Positions 36,006 through 48,925 of a stretch of DNA of 64,000 nt are shown piece by piece. The stretch is from Serratia symbiotica (Periphyllus acericola) (lineage in GTDB: Bacteria; Pseudomonadota; Gammaproteobacteria; Enterobacterales; Enterobacteriaceae): assembly GCF_964019515.1 (NCBI RefSeq), contig NZ_OZ026452.1, positions 620,001-684,000 on the forward strand. Reading direction: 5' to 3'. Positions within the stretch are counted from its first letter, which is position 1, and the number at the start of each line of letters is the position of its first letter. The notes beneath the pieces were generated by a model. That model had not been told where the DNA came from, searched no databases, and saw nothing but the letters and a program-made list of their open reading frames with translations. The translations under genes were made by a program, and so were the position numbers.

Positions 36006-37060
36006 GGATTTGTTGAATAAATCGAACTTTTGGCCGGCACGAGGATCAGATCACTCTCCTTATGTCAAAATAGCGACATTCCGTGGCCCAGCAAAAGTTC
36101 AACATCACCAACTGGAAGGCTTACACAAACGCCCTTATCACTCGGGGTTCACTCACTTGCTGGGGGGATGAAACGGCACTTCACGCCTGGTACTGCGAGG
36201 CAAAACCTTCTCTGCGTGGTCGCCCACCACATTATTCCGATATGGCAATCACCAGCGTATTGATGCTGAAACGGATTTTCGGCCTGACACTGCGCGCCCT
36301 CCAAGGCTTCGTCGACTCCATTGTCACACTGATTAAAGTGCTGTTGAACTGCCCGGACGACACCTGTATCAGTAAGCGGGCGAAGTCCGGCCATGTCCCG
36401 TTTAAAACCGCAACGCCGGGTGAAATTGCGCACCTCGTTATCGACTCTAGCGGGCTCAACGTGTTGGGTGAAGGCGAGTGGATGGCAAAAAAACACGGTC
36501 AGGAAAAACGGCGGATCTGGCGAAAACTGCATTTGGCCGTAGATACAGAAACACATGAGGTCATCTGTGCTGACCTTTCCTTGAGCAATGTCACCGATAC
36601 CGAAGCCTTCCCAGGTCTCATCCGTCAGAGGTACCGTAAAATCAAAGTCGCCTCGGCGGATCGGGCTTAGGATACGCGAGTGTGTGATGATGAATTAAGG
36701 GGCAAGAAGCTCAAGGCGTTAATACCGCCCAGCAGCGGAGCCCGTTATTGGTCGGCAGACTATGCAGAGCGAAATCAAGCGGTGGTGAACCAGAGCGTTA
36801 CCGGAGACAACACACGGTGAAAAAGTATCACAGGCTACCACCGACGTTCGATAGCGGCAACAGCGAGGTACAGAGTAAAACAGCTATTTGGTGGTCACCT
36901 GTCGCTGCGAGATTATGATGGACAAGTTGCAGAGGCGCTGGCCATGATCTGTGCATTAAACAAGATGCCGCTCACCGGTATGTCAGAAAGTGTACGCCTT
37001 GCCTGAAAGCTGCCCATTCAGGGGACTCTTTATTCTAAATCCGATTTATTCAACAAAGCC
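36006..37060 (+). mobile_element. IS903-group (IS5 family) insertion sequence, defective
   Basis: The 1,055-bp element has terminal inverted repeats GGATTTGTTGAATAAATCG and GGCTTTGTTGAATAAATCG (right, reversed), as in IS903. It is flanked by exact 9-bp target repeats AATGTACCA at 35997-36005 and 37061-37069, so it arrived by true transposition into the yegH upstream region. The transposase gene is broken. Confidence 0.93.
36083..37006 (+). pseudogene. IS903-type transposase, disrupted
   Basis: The first 195 codons read MAQQKFNITNWKAYTNALI, LRALQGFVDSIVTL and HLVIDSSGLNVLGEGEW with the first catalytic Asp. A TAG follows SADRA where a Tyr is expected. The rest (DTRVCDDELRGKKLKALIPP, GGHLSLRDYDGQVAEALAMI) is recognisable but needs the stop read through and frame changes. 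The catalytic Glu segment, normally SxxETA, reads SIAATA. A DDE transposase without it should be inactive. Confidence 0.85.
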
Positions 37061-37204
37061 AATGTACCATTGTATTCCACACCTTGGTCAAAACAAACGC
37101 CTGCTTTTTCCTAAACTTTCCTGATTGAAGTTGAATTTTCCCGCTGCAACACTCATCATTCCTGTACGGCATAAGCCGTCTAACTTGCAGGTAAAATTAG
37201 GCGT

Positions 37205-38779
37205 ATGGAATGGATCGCAGATCCAACACTTTGGGTCGGCCTGGCCACTTTGGTGGTGCTGGAAATCGTTCTGGGTATAGATAACCTTATCTTTATCGCC
37301 ATTCTGGCGGAAAAATTACCAAAAAAACAAAGAGATAAAGCTCGCGTTGTCGGCCTGCTGATAGCATTGCTGATGCGGCTGGCGCTACTGTCCTCCATTT
37401 CCTGGTTGGGCACACTTACCCAATCGATATTTGTGGTTGCTACGCACGCCTTTAGTAGCCGTGATCTCATTATGCTGATCGGCGGGTTATTCCTGTTGTT
37501 CAAAGCCACCACGGAATTGCACGAACGGCTAGAAGGCAAGGATCAAGTACAACAAGAGTCACGCAAAGGCGCTCGTTTCTGGCCAGTGGTGGCGCAAATT
37601 GTGGTGCTGGATGCCGTCTTTTCGCTCGATTCGGTGATCACTGCAATTGGCATGGTCGATCATCTGGCAGTCATGATGATTGCGGTTTGTATCGCCATCG
37701 GCCTGATGTTGCTGGCCAGTAAGCCTTTGACTTGTTTCGTCAACACTCATCCCACTATCGTCATTCTGTGTCTGAGTTTCCTGCTGATGATCGGCTTTAG
37801 CCTGGTCGCAGAAGGCTTAGGCTATCTTATTCCGAAGGGCTACCTGTATGTAGCGATTGGTTTCTCGGTATTGATCGAGGCATTGAACCAACTGGCACAA
37901 TTCAACCGCCGACGCTTTCTATCCAGGGTGCGTCCGTTACGCGAGCGTACCGCAGAAGCGGTGCGGCGCATGCTGAGCGGCAAGCATGAAGAAGCGGAGC
38001 TTGACAGCCATTACGCCAGTTTGCTGGTCGATAGCGCAAGTTGTGAAGTTTTTAACCAGCAAGAACGACATATGATCGAGCGTGTGATGGGGATGGCGCA
38101 GCGCACGGTCAGCAGTATCATGACCTCCCGCCATGACGTGGAATATCTAGAACTGAACGATCCACAGGAAAAGTTGACCCAACTGCTGGAGAAAAACCAG
38201 CATACGCGCATCGTGGTAGTAGAAAATAGTGCCAGTGACGAACCTCTGGGTGTCATTTATACCATTGACGTGTTGAAACAACAGTTAGCCCAGGTACCAC
38301 TGGCGTTACGCGCACTGGTGCGCCAGCCGCTGATTTTCCCCGAACAGCTCACATTACTAAGCGCGTTGGAGCAGTTCCGTCAGGCGCAGACGCACTTTGC
38401 TTTTGTGGTCGACGAGTTCGGTTCTGTTGAAGGAATTGTCACCTTGACCGACGTCATGGAAACCATCGCCGGTAACCTGCCGGAGGACGGTGAAGAAATC
38501 GACGCACGACATGACATTCAGCAAAACGAAGACGGTAGCTGGACAGCCAACGGATATATGCCACTGGAAGATCTGGTGCTGTATCTGCCGCTGTCGCTGG
38601 AAGAAAAGCGTGAATATCATACATTGGCGGGCCTGCTGATGGAGCATAGCCAGCGCATTCCGCAGGAAGGAGAACACCTGTGCATCGGGGACTACCTGTT
38701 TGAACCGCTGGAAGTCAACAGCCACCGTGTTTTGAAGGTGAAAATTACTTCGTTGTCGCCGCCAGAACCTGATGATTAA
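37205..38779 (+). CDS. yegH: TerC-family membrane protein with CBS and CorC/HlyC domains (YegH-like)
   Basis: The 524-residue protein starts [20 protein letters not shown]. The first ~230 residues hold seven or so hydrophobic segments of the TerC family with the conserved acidic [13 protein letters not shown] and [12 protein letters not shown] motifs in the membrane. Residues 290-420 form two CBS modules ([38 protein letters not shown]), and the last ~80 form the CorC-type C-terminal domain. The function is not established; metal ion transport is suspected. It is downstream of an IS and converges on asmA with 28 bases between the genes. Confidence 0.9.
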   Translation: MEWIADPTLWVGLATLVVLEIVLGIDNLIFIAILAEKLPKKQRDKARVVGLLIALLMRLALLSSISWLGTLTQSIFVVATHAFSSRDLIMLIGGLFLLFKATTELHERLEGKDQVQQESRKGARFWPVVAQIVVLDAVFSLDSVITAIGMVDHLAVMMIAVCIAIGLMLLASKPLTCFVNTHPTIVILCLSFLLMIGFSLVAEGLGYLIPKGYLYVAIGFSVLIEALNQLAQFNRRRFLSRVRPLRERTAEAVRRMLSGKHEEAELDSHYASLLVDSASCEVFNQQERHMIERVMGMAQRTVSSIMTSRHDVEYLELNDPQEKLTQLLEKNQHTRIVVVENSASDEPLGVIYTIDVLKQQLAQVPLALRALVRQPLIFPEQLTLLSALEQFRQAQTHFAFVVDEFGSVEGIVTLTDVMETIAGNLPEDGEEIDARHDIQQNEDGSWTANGYMPLEDLVLYLPLSLEEKREYHTLAGLLMEHSQRIPQEGEHLCIGDYLFEPLEVNSHRVLKVKITSLSPPEPDD

Positions 38780-38807
38780 ACCTGACGTCAATCCCCACAC
38801 CAGGGTA

Positions 38808-40637
38808 TTAAAGCTTATCAAGCAGCTTTTTCATATCCTGGCCTTCACGCGAGTCCTTATTCTTTTCAACCCAATTACATAGCGCGTTCTTGGCTCGGTT
38901 CTCCAACGTTTTATGTAGTATCTGTTCGACTTGTAGCTGATAGTTAAGCTGTGCCCAGGGACCGTAAACCCGCAAAGGAATTGACGTTTTTCGCAACTGT
39001 TCGATCAGGTCACTGCGGCCCTGCCAGCCGCCGGTCACCCGCACGTTGATCGCCATGTCACACTGTTTGCCCACCATATTGACGGTGCCGCTGCCATCCA
39101 GACTCAGCAGTGGAGACTGAGCATTCATCTCGCTGATTTTCACCCTGCCTTGGTTCAGGCTGGCCTTCGCCGCTAGCTGTGCAACGGCGGTATAATGCGG
39201 GTAAGTGTCCTGCCCACGTACGCTGTTGTCGCTGCGTGCCACGACCTGCTGGACCAACTTTTGTACGTTCAAGCCATGCAGTTGCCCCTCCTGCATCGCC
39301 AACTGGGCGCTACCGCGCCAGCGATGTATAGAAGAAGGTAACGTGAGGCGATCGCCGGTCAGTTCCCCCTGCATGCTGAATTTTCCACTCATGACCTGCG
39401 GCATATCAAAAGCTTTGAGCAGCGTACCCAGTTCCACCTGCTTCAATAGGGGCTGTAGGGCGATGATCGGCTTATCGCTACGCGCATCCAGCGAACCGGG
39501 CAAGGAAAAATGCCCATCGGCCAGTTGGCCTGAAAGTTTATGCAGCCTGAGCAGCCCTCGCTGGTTATCAGCCTGAACGGCCAGTTGGGTGATATTCATG
39601 CCGCGATAGGTCAATTGATCAACTTGCATAATTAGCTGTGCATTGAAATCGCGCAGTGCAGCCAGATCCTGTTGCTGGTCGTCAATTTGGCTGGCGATAA
39701 CCGGCGCGGAGGCCGTCACCTGCGGTTCAGAACTTGTGCGGGATTGCCAGCCAGAAAGCGCATCCAAATTGAGATTGGCCGAGGACCAGTTCATTACCAA
39801 CGCTGGCACCTCCGCCACAGTCGCGCTGATATCACCGGTGAACTGATTGTCGTTGGCACTGATACTTACCGGGTTGAACACAATATGCGGTGGCGTTTGT
39901 TGATAAGCGACCTGCGCGTGGCCTTCACCTTTGATGCCGCCATTTAAGATATCCGCCCCTGCCAACTGGTAATTGAACCGGGTTAGCTTCGCGTTTATCT
40001 GGCGCGGGTAGTGTTGTAAATCGATATCGGCCGCAATCGTGAAGGTCAAATCGCGCTGATCACGATTTATCCGGCTAGAAAGCGCCATTTGCACCTGACG
40101 CTGGTCATTTTGTCGCAGGGTGAGATTGATGTCTCTAACGTTGATCTGTTCATCATTGGCGCGCTGCCAAATCAGCAGGCTATCCACGATCCGCAGATTA
40201 TCAATACCCAATTTCCACGGTGTGTCTACTGACTCAGCGAAAGGGGTAACTGGCGCGATAGAGGCATCAACTGGAGGCTGTTCTTCACTTTCCGGCGTTA
40301 GGCGGATAACAGCATTTTTCAACATCACTTGTTTGACAAACAGGTGGTGAGACAACAGCGGCAACAGTTTGACATCAAGGCGCATATTCTCAGCGCTCAC
40401 CAATGGCGCTTGAGCCCCTGGCGCGGTCAGCGTTACGTGGCCGGAAAGAATACTCAACTGCGGCCAAATATGCCAACGTAGATCGCCGGCGAGCATCAAC
40501 TGATAGCCGCTGTTTTGTTCTATTTTCTTAACCATATAGGCGCGAAAATCATTAGGATTGACCAAGAGCACCAACGCGGACATTCCCGCAAACAATACAA
40601 CCAGTAAGATCACCAATGCTGTCAGTAGTCTTCTCAT
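38808..40637 (-). CDS. asmA: AsmA family outer-membrane assembly/lipid transfer protein
   Basis: The 609-residue product begins with one membrane anchor, MRRLLTALVILLVVLFAGMS, followed by VNPNDFRAYMVKKIEQNSGY, the hallmark of AsmA. The rest is periplasmic, with the long beta-groove typical of the family and a C-terminal AsmA domain (KLSGQLADGHFSLPGSLDAR to DMAINVRVTGGWQG). AsmA-like proteins bridge the inner and outer membranes and take part in phospholipid and LPS homeostasis. It lies 11 bases downstream of dcd and probably shares its transcript. Confidence 0.92.
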   Translation of the reverse strand: MRRLLTALVILLVVLFAGMSALVLLVNPNDFRAYMVKKIEQNSGYQLMLAGDLRWHIWPQLSILSGHVTLTAPGAQAPLVSAENMRLDVKLLPLLSHHLFVKQVMLKNAVIRLTPESEEQPPVDASIAPVTPFAESVDTPWKLGIDNLRIVDSLLIWQRANDEQINVRDINLTLRQNDQRQVQMALSSRINRDQRDLTFTIAADIDLQHYPRQINAKLTRFNYQLAGADILNGGIKGEGHAQVAYQQTPPHIVFNPVSISANDNQFTGDISATVAEVPALVMNWSSANLNLDALSGWQSRTSSEPQVTASAPVIASQIDDQQQDLAALRDFNAQLIMQVDQLTYRGMNITQLAVQADNQRGLLRLHKLSGQLADGHFSLPGSLDARSDKPIIALQPLLKQVELGTLLKAFDMPQVMSGKFSMQGELTGDRLTLPSSIHRWRGSAQLAMQEGQLHGLNVQKLVQQVVARSDNSVRGQDTYPHYTAVAQLAAKASLNQGRVKISEMNAQSPLLSLDGSGTVNMVGKQCDMAINVRVTGGWQGRSDLIEQLRKTSIPLRVYGPWAQLNYQLQVEQILHKTLENRAKNALCNWVEKNKDSREGQDMKKLLDKL

Positions 40638-40648
40638 ACCACCCGCCT

Positions 40649-41230
40649 TTAATCTTTGTCGATTCGACTCGCCACAGCGCCTTGCTGATCGCGGTATTTA
40701 GCATCCTGGCGGCTGTTGTAGGGACGCGCAGCTGGCCCAGATAGGGGTTCAAAACTCAGGGCACCGATCAACATCCCAGGGCGTAATGCCAGCGGTAACT
40801 TACCTGAATTATAGAACTCCAGTACAATGCACCCATGCCAACCAGGATCGATACGGTGCGCCGTAACGTGTACCATCAGTCCCAGACGCGCCAGAGAAGA
40901 GCGGCCATCCAACCAGCCGACCAGATCATTTGACAATGTCACGGATTCAAATGTCACCGCCAGCGCCAGTTCACCTGGGTGAAGGAAGAAAGCTTCTCCT
41001 TCCGGCAAGACGATTTCTTCGCTAATCACGCGATCAAGCGCTGCGCTGACTTCATTTTTCGGGCCGCTAAGATCAATAAAGGCGGCAGTATGACCAAGGA
41101 ACACCCGGAACTGATTGCCCAAGCGGACATCCACTGTGGCCCCGTTAATGCGCTCAATCGGCGGACGCGGTGAAATCAACAGTTTTCCGTTATCCAGCCA
41201 GGCTTCTATATCACGGTCACACAGTCTCAT
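40649..41230 (-). CDS. dcd: dCTP deaminase
   Basis: Dcd deaminates dCTP to dUTP, the main source of dUMP for thymidylate in enterics. The 193-residue protein begins [20 protein letters not shown]. The core [20 protein letters not shown] followed by [13 protein letters not shown] contains the substrate loop and the catalytic Glu near residue 138. The length is standard for the homotrimer. It sits between udk and asmA, the conserved enteric order. Confidence 0.96.
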   Translation of the reverse strand: MRLCDRDIEAWLDNGKLLISPRPPIERINGATVDVRLGNQFRVFLGHTAAFIDLSGPKNEVSAALDRVISEEIVLPEGEAFFLHPGELALAVTFESVTLSNDLVGWLDGRSSLARLGLMVHVTAHRIDPGWHGCIVLEFYNSGKLPLALRPGMLIGALSFEPLSGPAARPYNSRQDAKYRDQQGAVASRIDKD

Positions 41231-41359
41231 CTCTTTTCTCCATCAAAGCGCGTAGCTAAATGAAAATTGCCACACCACGGGCGAAAGATCTACGTCAGGG
41301 TGTAAATAGTTTGCTACTAGCAGGGAAGACAATTTTTCAACCGTTAAACAGCATTAGCA

Positions 41360-42001
41360 TTATTGAAAAAATTGACTGATTTTGGCTTTCAGAATATCGA
41401 TCGCTATACGGTTCTTGCCGCCTCGCGGCACAATAATGTCGGCATATTGTTTGGAAGGTTCGATAAACTGTAGGAACATCGGACGCACAGTTTTCTGATA
41501 TTGTGCCATAACCGAATCCATCGAACGACCACGTTCATTCACATCGCGCTTCATGCGGCGCATAAGGCAAATGTCCAACGGTGTATCGACGAAGATCGAG
41601 AAGTTCATTTCCTGGCGCAGGCGAATGTCTGTCAGCAATAAGATCCCTTCTAGAATGATCACCTTTTTAGGCTCCAGGTGCCCAGTCTCTTTCTTGCGCG
41701 TGTGCTCAGCATAGCTGTACAGTGGAACTTCTATCGCCTGGCCTGATTTCAACATTTGCAAATGCTGGAACAGCAGGTTGTGATCCATGGCGCTGGGGTG
41801 GTCGTAATTGGTTTTGATCCGTTCTTCCATGGTCAGATGCGTTTGGGCTTTGTAATAACTGTCTTCAGGGATCACGCCGATATGTTCATCGCCTACCTGT
41901 TCGCGGAGTTCACGATATAACGTACTGGCAATGAGGCTTTTTCCAGAGGCAGATGCGCCAGCTATACCAATAATGATGCACTGATGCGGCTTGTCAGTCA
42001 T
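41360..42001 (-). CDS. udk: Uridine/cytidine kinase
   Basis: Udk phosphorylates uridine and cytidine in pyrimidine salvage. At 213 residues it is the usual length, with the P-loop [14 protein letters not shown] at the N-terminus and the active-site [20 protein letters not shown] with [19 protein letters not shown] and [20 protein letters not shown] complete the nucleoside kinase fold. It is the first gene of the udk-dcd-asmA run; the broken mrp lies upstream on the same strand. Confidence 0.96.
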   Translation of the reverse strand: MTDKPHQCIIIGIAGASASGKSLIASTLYRELREQVGDEHIGVIPEDSYYKAQTHLTMEERIKTNYDHPSAMDHNLLFQHLQMLKSGQAIEVPLYSYAEHTRKKETGHLEPKKVIILEGILLLTDIRLRQEMNFSIFVDTPLDICLMRRMKRDVNERGRSMDSVMAQYQKTVRPMFLQFIEPSKQYADIIVPRGGKNRIAIDILKAKISQFFQ

Positions 42002-42101
42002 AAAATTAACGACCTGATTTCGTAGTGTAAAACGGGGGGGAACTAAACGCGCTAATTATAGGGAGTCAGCGGACTTTATGCCACTCTATCGACATCATCA
42101 A

Positions 42102-43138
42102 TTACAGCGCGCGGAACGCAATCTCCGTAGGGATCGCTTCTCCCTGCCAATACAACTGTGCGGCAACGCGGCCAGCAAGCTGGCGATACAACTCAGTGAA
42201 TGGGCTGTTCGGGCGGCTGATCACTGTTGGCGCACCGCGATCCAAATCTTCACTCAGCGAAATATGCAGCGGCATCTGCCCCAAGAGTCAGCTGTGGTAT
42301 TTCTTCAACAGCTTTTCCGCCCTGCCGGTGCCAAAGATCGGTTTATTATGGCCACAGTGGCTGCAAATATGCACGCTCATATTTTATACAATGCCCAATA
42401 CCGGCACCTGCACTTTCTCAAACATTACGATGCCCTTGGCCGCATCCAGCAGCGCGATGTCCTGCGGCGTGGTGACTACCAGCGCGTCGGTCACCGGAAT
42501 AGTCTGCGACAGCGTTAATTGGATGTCGCCGGTACCCGGCGGCATGTCTAGCACTAGATAATCCAGATCTGGCCACAAGGTATCCTACAACAACTGCATC
42601 AGTGCTTTGCTGGCCATCGGCCCACGCCACACTATAGCGCGGTCATCACTGACCAGATAGCCGATGGAGTGTGTCGCCAAGTAATGCACCCTAATCGGTA
42701 GCATATGTTGACCATCCGGCGAAGTCAGACGCTCATGCATGGTACCCAACATAGTAGTGATCGACGGGCCTTAGATGTCGGCATATAGCAGGCCGACGTT
42801 AGCACCTTCGGCGGCCAACGCCAATGCCAAGTTGACGGCGGTGCTAGATTTCCCTACCCCACCTTTACCGGAACTGACGGCAATGATATTGCGCACGCCT
42901 TTAACGCCAGGCTGACCATTGGCCCGCTTCATCGTGGCGATATGATGCTTGAGCTGCCAGTCAATGGCGGCTGGCCCCCGGTCACGCGTAGCAATTCACC
43001 ACCCACGTGCTGTTTCAGCGCCTCAAAGCCGCTGCGCCGGGCAAATGGCAGGATCAATTCAATATGCAGCACACCGTCGAGCAACGCACAATGATGGATG
43101 GCCTTCAGTACGGTCAGATTGTTTTTTAACGTTGGGTG
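42102..43138 (-). pseudogene. mrp: Mrp/ApbC iron-sulfur carrier ATPase, broken and 5'-truncated
   Basis: The gene reads from HPTLKNNLTVLKAIHHCALL down to LYWQGEAIPTEIAFRAL. Recognisable pieces include [20 protein letters not shown], a CxxC region SVHICSHCGHNKP and MGQMPLHISL. In-frame stops replace residues after VLGIV, after KKYHS, after LLYADI and in LMQLL, and a frameshift lies near 42,960. The first ~20 codons are replaced by an IS903-type element at 43138/43139. The product would normally load Fe-S clusters on target proteins. No working copy is in this window. Confidence 0.9.
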
Positions 43139-44155
43139 GGCGTTGTTGAATAAATCGAACATTTTGCCGGGACGAGGATCAGATCACTCTCCTTATGTCA
43201 AAATAGCGATATTCCGTGGCCCAGAAAAAGTTCAACATCACTAACTGGAAGGCTTACAACAACGCCCTTATCACTCGGGGTTCACTCACTTTCTCCGTGG
43301 ATGAAACGGCACTTCACGCCTGGTACTGCGAGGCAAAACCTTCTCTGCGTGGTCGCCCACCACATTATTCCGATATGGCAATCACCAGCGTATTGATGCT
43401 GAAACGGATTTTCGGCCTGACACTTCGCGCCCTCCAGGGCTTCATCGACTCCAGTGTCACACTGATCAAAGTGCCGTTGAACTGCCCGGACGACACCTGC
43501 ATCAGTAAGCGGGCAAAGTCCGGCCATGTCCCGTTTAAAACCGCAACGCCGGGTGAAATTGCGCACCTCGTTATCGACTCTACCGGGCTCAACGTCTTGG
43601 GTGAAGGGGAGTGGATGGCAAAAAAATACGGTCAGGAAGATACAGAAACACATGAGGTCATCTGTGCTGACCTTTCCTTGAGCAATGTCACCGATACCGA
43701 AGCCTTCCCAAGTCTCATCCGCCAGAGGTACCGTAAAATCAAAGTCGCCTCGGCGGATCGGGCTTAGGATATGCGAGTGTGTGATGATGAGTTAAGGCGC
43801 AAGAAGCTCAGGGCGTTAATACCGCACAGCAGCGGAGCCCGTTATTGGCTGATAATACTATGCAGAGCGAAATCAAGCGGTGGCGAACCAGCGCCTTACA
43901 GGAGACAACACACGGTGGAAAAGTATCATAGGCTACTACCGAGGTTCGATAGCGGCAACAGCGAGGTACAGAGTAAAATAGCTATTTGGTCACCTGTCGC
44001 TGCGAGATTATGATGGGCAAGTTGCAGAGGCGCTGGCCATGATCTGTGCATTAAACAAGATGCCGCTCGCCGGTATGCCAGAAAGTGTACACCTTGCCTG
44101 AAAGATGCCCATTCAGGGGATTCTTTATTCCAAATCCGATTTATTCAACAATGCC
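43139..44155 (+). mobile_element. IS903-group insertion sequence, second defective copy
   Basis: The element is bounded by GGCGTTGTTGAATAAATCG and, at the right, the reverse of GGCATTGTTGAATAAATC. It is 1,017 bp, 36 bp of the difference from the copy at 36006 being one internal deletion. The flanking bases CGTTGGGTG and CTGTTTACC are not a target duplication. It joins mrp to acnB, genes that are far apart in related enterics, so it probably marks a recombination or deletion joint. Confidence 0.9.
43216..44101 (+). pseudogene. IS903-type transposase, second disrupted copy
   Basis: Opens MAQKKFNITNWKAYNNALI and follows the other copy closely, but a 36-bp deletion removes 12 residues between KKYGQE and DTETHE (copy at 36083 reads on through RRIWRKLHLAV there). 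The same TAG follows SADRA as in the first copy, and the SIAATA substitution is also shared. A further frame change follows downstream. It cannot make a functional enzyme. Confidence 0.85.
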
Positions 44156-44193
44156 CTGTTTACCGTAACCCGAATCATTTGGGGTAGCACGGC

Positions 44194-46791
44194 CTAGATT
44201 GTAGTTTGGAAAATCACACCATCAGCTTTATCCGTGTATTGTCCCAACTGGTTAAAGTTAAGATAGCGGTAGGTATCCGCCGCAGTTTTATAAACCTGCG
44301 CCATAAAGGTCTGATACTCGTCCGGCATCGGCAGGCGGCCCAGCATTGAAGCGACCGCCGCCAGCTCTGCGGAGGCAAGGTAGACGTTCGCGCCAGTGCC
44401 TAGACGGTTCGGAAAATTACGGGTTGAGGTAGAAACTACCGTCGCGCCGTCCGAGATGCGCGCCTGGTTACCCATGCACAGTGAACAGCCTGGTATCTCA
44501 ATGCGTGCACCACTCTTACTAAATATGCTGTAGTAACCCTCTTCGGTCAACTGAGCTGCATCCATCTTGGTGGGTGGGGCCACCCACAAGTGGGTTGGCA
44601 ACGGGCCTTTGTGCTGATCCAGCAGCTTACCGGCTGCGCGGAAGTGGCCTATGTTAGTCATGCAAGAACCAATGAATACTTCATCGATCTTGCTGTTGGC
44701 CACGTCAGATAGCATGCGCGCATCGTCGGGATCGTTGGGTGCACACAGAATAGGTTGCGTGATTTCCGCCAAATCGATCTCGATCACCGCAGCAGCTTCG
44801 GCATCTGCATCGCCAGCCAGAAGCTGAGGAGCCGCCAGCCATTTTTCCATGCCCTGAATACGGCGATCCAGAGTCCGGCTGTCACCATAGCCTTCGGAGA
44901 TCATCCATCTTAACAGCACGATGTTGGAATTCAGGTACTCTTCGATCGGTGCCTTATCCAGTTTGATGGTGCAAGCGGCGGCTGAACGCTCAGCGGAAGC
45001 ATCAGTCAGCTCAAACGCTTGCTCGACCTTCAAGTCCGACAAACCTTCGATCTCCAGGATACGGCCAGAGAAGATGTTCTTCTTGTCCTTCTTCTCAACG
45101 GTCAGTAGACCCTGTTTGATCGCGTAATAAGGAATGGCGTGCACCAGATCGCGCAGGGTGATGCCAGGCTGCATTTTACCTTTAAAACGCACCAATACCG
45201 ACTCAGGCATGTCAAGCGGCATAACGCCCGTTGCTGCGGCAAACGCCACCAGGCCAGAACCGGCCGGAAAAGAGATACCGATCGGGAAACGGGTATGGGA
45301 GTCACCACCCGTGCCAACGGTATCCGGCAACAGCATGCGGTTAAGCCAAGAGTGGATAACACCATCCCCCGGACGCAGCGAAACGCCGCCACGGTTCACG
45401 ATAAAGTCTGGCAACGTGTGGTGCGTGGTCACATCGACTGGTTTCGGATAGGCGGCAGTGTGACAGAACGACTGCATCACCAGATCAGCAGAAAATCCCA
45501 GACAGGCCAGATCTTTCAGTTCGTCGCGAGTCATCGGGCCAGTGGTGTCTTGAGAGCCCACGGAGGTCATCTTAGGTTCGCAGTATTCGCCTGGGCGAAT
45601 ACCGGCAACGCCACAGGCGCGGCCAACCATTTTTTGCGCCAACGAGAAGCCTTTGCTGCTGGCTGCAACCGGCTTAGCGATGCGGAATACATCGCTGTGC
45701 GGCAAGCCCAGCGCTTCACGTGCCTTGGTCGTCAAGCCACGACCAATAATCAATGGGATACGGCCACCAGCGCGCACTTCGTCCAACAGCACGTCGGTTT
45801 TCAGTTCAAAGCTGGCGATCAACTCGCCGGTTTCGTGGTTGCGCACTTCGCCTTTGTAGGGGTAAACGTCAATCACATCGCCCATATTCAGCTCAGAGAC
45901 GTCCACTTCGATCGGCAGTGCACCAGCATCTTCCATCGTGTTGAAGAAGATTGGCGCAATCTTGCCGCCCAGCACCACACCGCCACCACGCTTGTTTGGC
46001 ACGTATGGGATGTTGTCACCCATAAACCACAGCACAGAGTTAGTAGCAGACTTACGTGAAGAACCCGTACCAACCACGTCGCCAACGTAGGCTAGCGGGA
46101 AGCCTTTCTGGTTCAACAATTCGATCTGTCTGATCGGGCCAACGCTACCCGGCTTATCTGGCACAATGCCTTCACGTTCATTTTTCAGCATTGCCAAAGC
46201 ATGCAGTGGGATATCTGGGCGTGACCAAGCATCCTGCGCGGGCGACAGGTCATCAGTGTTGGTTTCACCGGTGACTTTGAACACCGTAACGGTGATCTTT
46301 TCCGCCAGTTCAGGGCGCGACAGAAACCATTCGGCATCGGCCCAGGACTGCACCACCTGCTTGGCGTGCGGGTTACCTGCTTTGGCTTTCTCTTCCACAT
46401 CGTAGAAATTATCGAACATCAGCAGTGTATGGGACAATGCTTTTACGGCAATCGGAGCTAGCTTTTCGTTCTCCAGCGCATCGATCAGCGGATGAATGTT
46501 GTAACCGCCCTGCATGGTACCTAACAGTTCAATGGCTTTCTTAGGGGAAATCAAGGGGGATACCGCTTCACCTTTAGCGATGGCCGCCAGGAAACCTGCT
46601 TTGACATAAGAGGCTTCATCGACACCTGTTGGAACACGATTAATCAGTAAATCTAACAGGAATTCTGCTTCGCCTTGTGGGGGGGTGGTCAATAATTTAA
46701 CCAACGCGGCCATTTGCGTGGCGTCTAGTGGCTTAGGGGCAATGCCCTCAGCGGCACGCTCGGCTACGTGCTTACGGTATTCTTCTAGCAC
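44194..46791 (-). CDS. acnB: Aconitate hydratase B
   Basis: AcnB isomerises citrate to isocitrate in the TCA cycle with a [4Fe-4S] cluster; the apo-form can bind mRNA. A GTG at 46791 is preceded by AGGAG and gives 865 residues, the E. coli length; an in-frame ATG 55 codons upstream would add sequence with no family match. The protein starts (M)[20 protein letters not shown]. Cluster ligands lie in [19 protein letters not shown] and [11 protein letters not shown] near the C-terminus. The 3' end is 38 bases from the IS, and the gene is otherwise intact. Confidence 0.95.
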   Translation of the reverse strand: MLEEYRKHVAERAAEGIAPKPLDATQMAALVKLLTTPPQGEAEFLLDLLINRVPTGVDEASYVKAGFLAAIAKGEAVSPLISPKKAIELLGTMQGGYNIHPLIDALENEKLAPIAVKALSHTLLMFDNFYDVEEKAKAGNPHAKQVVQSWADAEWFLSRPELAEKITVTVFKVTGETNTDDLSPAQDAWSRPDIPLHALAMLKNEREGIVPDKPGSVGPIRQIELLNQKGFPLAYVGDVVGTGSSRKSATNSVLWFMGDNIPYVPNKRGGGVVLGGKIAPIFFNTMEDAGALPIEVDVSELNMGDVIDVYPYKGEVRNHETGELIASFELKTDVLLDEVRAGGRIPLIIGRGLTTKAREALGLPHSDVFRIAKPVAASSKGFSLAQKMVGRACGVAGIRPGEYCEPKMTSVGSQDTTGPMTRDELKDLACLGFSADLVMQSFCHTAAYPKPVDVTTHHTLPDFIVNRGGVSLRPGDGVIHSWLNRMLLPDTVGTGGDSHTRFPIGISFPAGSGLVAFAAATGVMPLDMPESVLVRFKGKMQPGITLRDLVHAIPYYAIKQGLLTVEKKDKKNIFSGRILEIEGLSDLKVEQAFELTDASAERSAAACTIKLDKAPIEEYLNSNIVLLRWMISEGYGDSRTLDRRIQGMEKWLAAPQLLAGDADAEAAAVIEIDLAEITQPILCAPNDPDDARMLSDVANSKIDEVFIGSCMTNIGHFRAAGKLLDQHKGPLPTHLWVAPPTKMDAAQLTEEGYYSIFSKSGARIEIPGCSLCMGNQARISDGATVVSTSTRNFPNRLGTGANVYLASAELAAVASMLGRLPMPDEYQTFMAQVYKTAADTYRYLNFNQLGQYTDKADGVIFQTTI

Positions 46792-47084
46792 GATTTTCTC
46801 CTCGCTCTCATTATTATTTATTGTGCCTAGTTTTTTATAGTCATACTCTCTACCCTGATGGCAGCACTGCTGCCGATATTGTAAACTTGCAAGGTACATT
46901 ATCCGGCTCCACTCAGCGAGCATAACAGGATTTAAACCAGCTGTTAATTTGTTCACATAAAAGCAACATTAAATCTTTATTTAATCATTGCGCATCGGGT
47001 AATCAGCCGGAAGAGCACAACATGATATACTTAAAATTACAATGGGTATAACGAGTGAAGCAAAGAATTTGGTAGAGCGGACAT

Positions 47085-47112
47085 AAAAAGGCGGCCCCTT
47101 TCCAGGGCCGCT
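47085..47112 (-). terminator. Rho-independent terminator of lpd
   Basis: On the minus strand GCGGCCCTGG and GGGGCCGC form a GC-rich stem followed by CTTTTTA, 26 bases after the lpd stop. It ends the aceEF-lpd transcript. The upstream region of acnB (46792-47084) holds no other gene. Confidence 0.85.
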
Positions 47113-47137
47113 TGTTAACGACTCAAGCCAACAAGCA

Positions 47138-48562
<1,425 letters not shown>

Positions 48563-48925
48563 CATGACCTCTTAATTGATTGTTCGTTCGGCGGGGCAGA
48601 CATCATTATCCCCTTCATCTTTCAAGCTGTAGCGTTGTTGGCTTAAAGCATTTACCCCAGCCACCTGCTTGAGTAAAGCGTTTAGGAACGACGAACTATT
48701 CGCCTAGCTGCCACTTGAAATCCATTGGGCATATTATTAATCGAGCTCACAACGCCCTCTATCCACCGGGACGCGTACACCGCGAGCAGTTTACAGAATT
48801 GTTAATACTCTGCAAAGCGTGTTCGAGTGAACACTGTCTAAACAATTTTGTTTAATTATGCAAAACCCGACGAAACGCTGCTGAAGCGCTAAGGGCGCAG
48901 CATTATGAACTGTACCCCTTGGTCA
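48563..48925. other. aceF-lpd intergenic region
   Basis: This 363-base non-coding gap probably holds the lpd promoter, which in E. coli is separately regulated. No gene or strong hairpin was identified. Confidence 0.5.

Noticed and set aside
45139..46059. Long plus-strand open frame of 306 codons
   Set aside because: It is wholly antisense to acnB, whose protein is full length and conserved; no family signature in the antisense frame.
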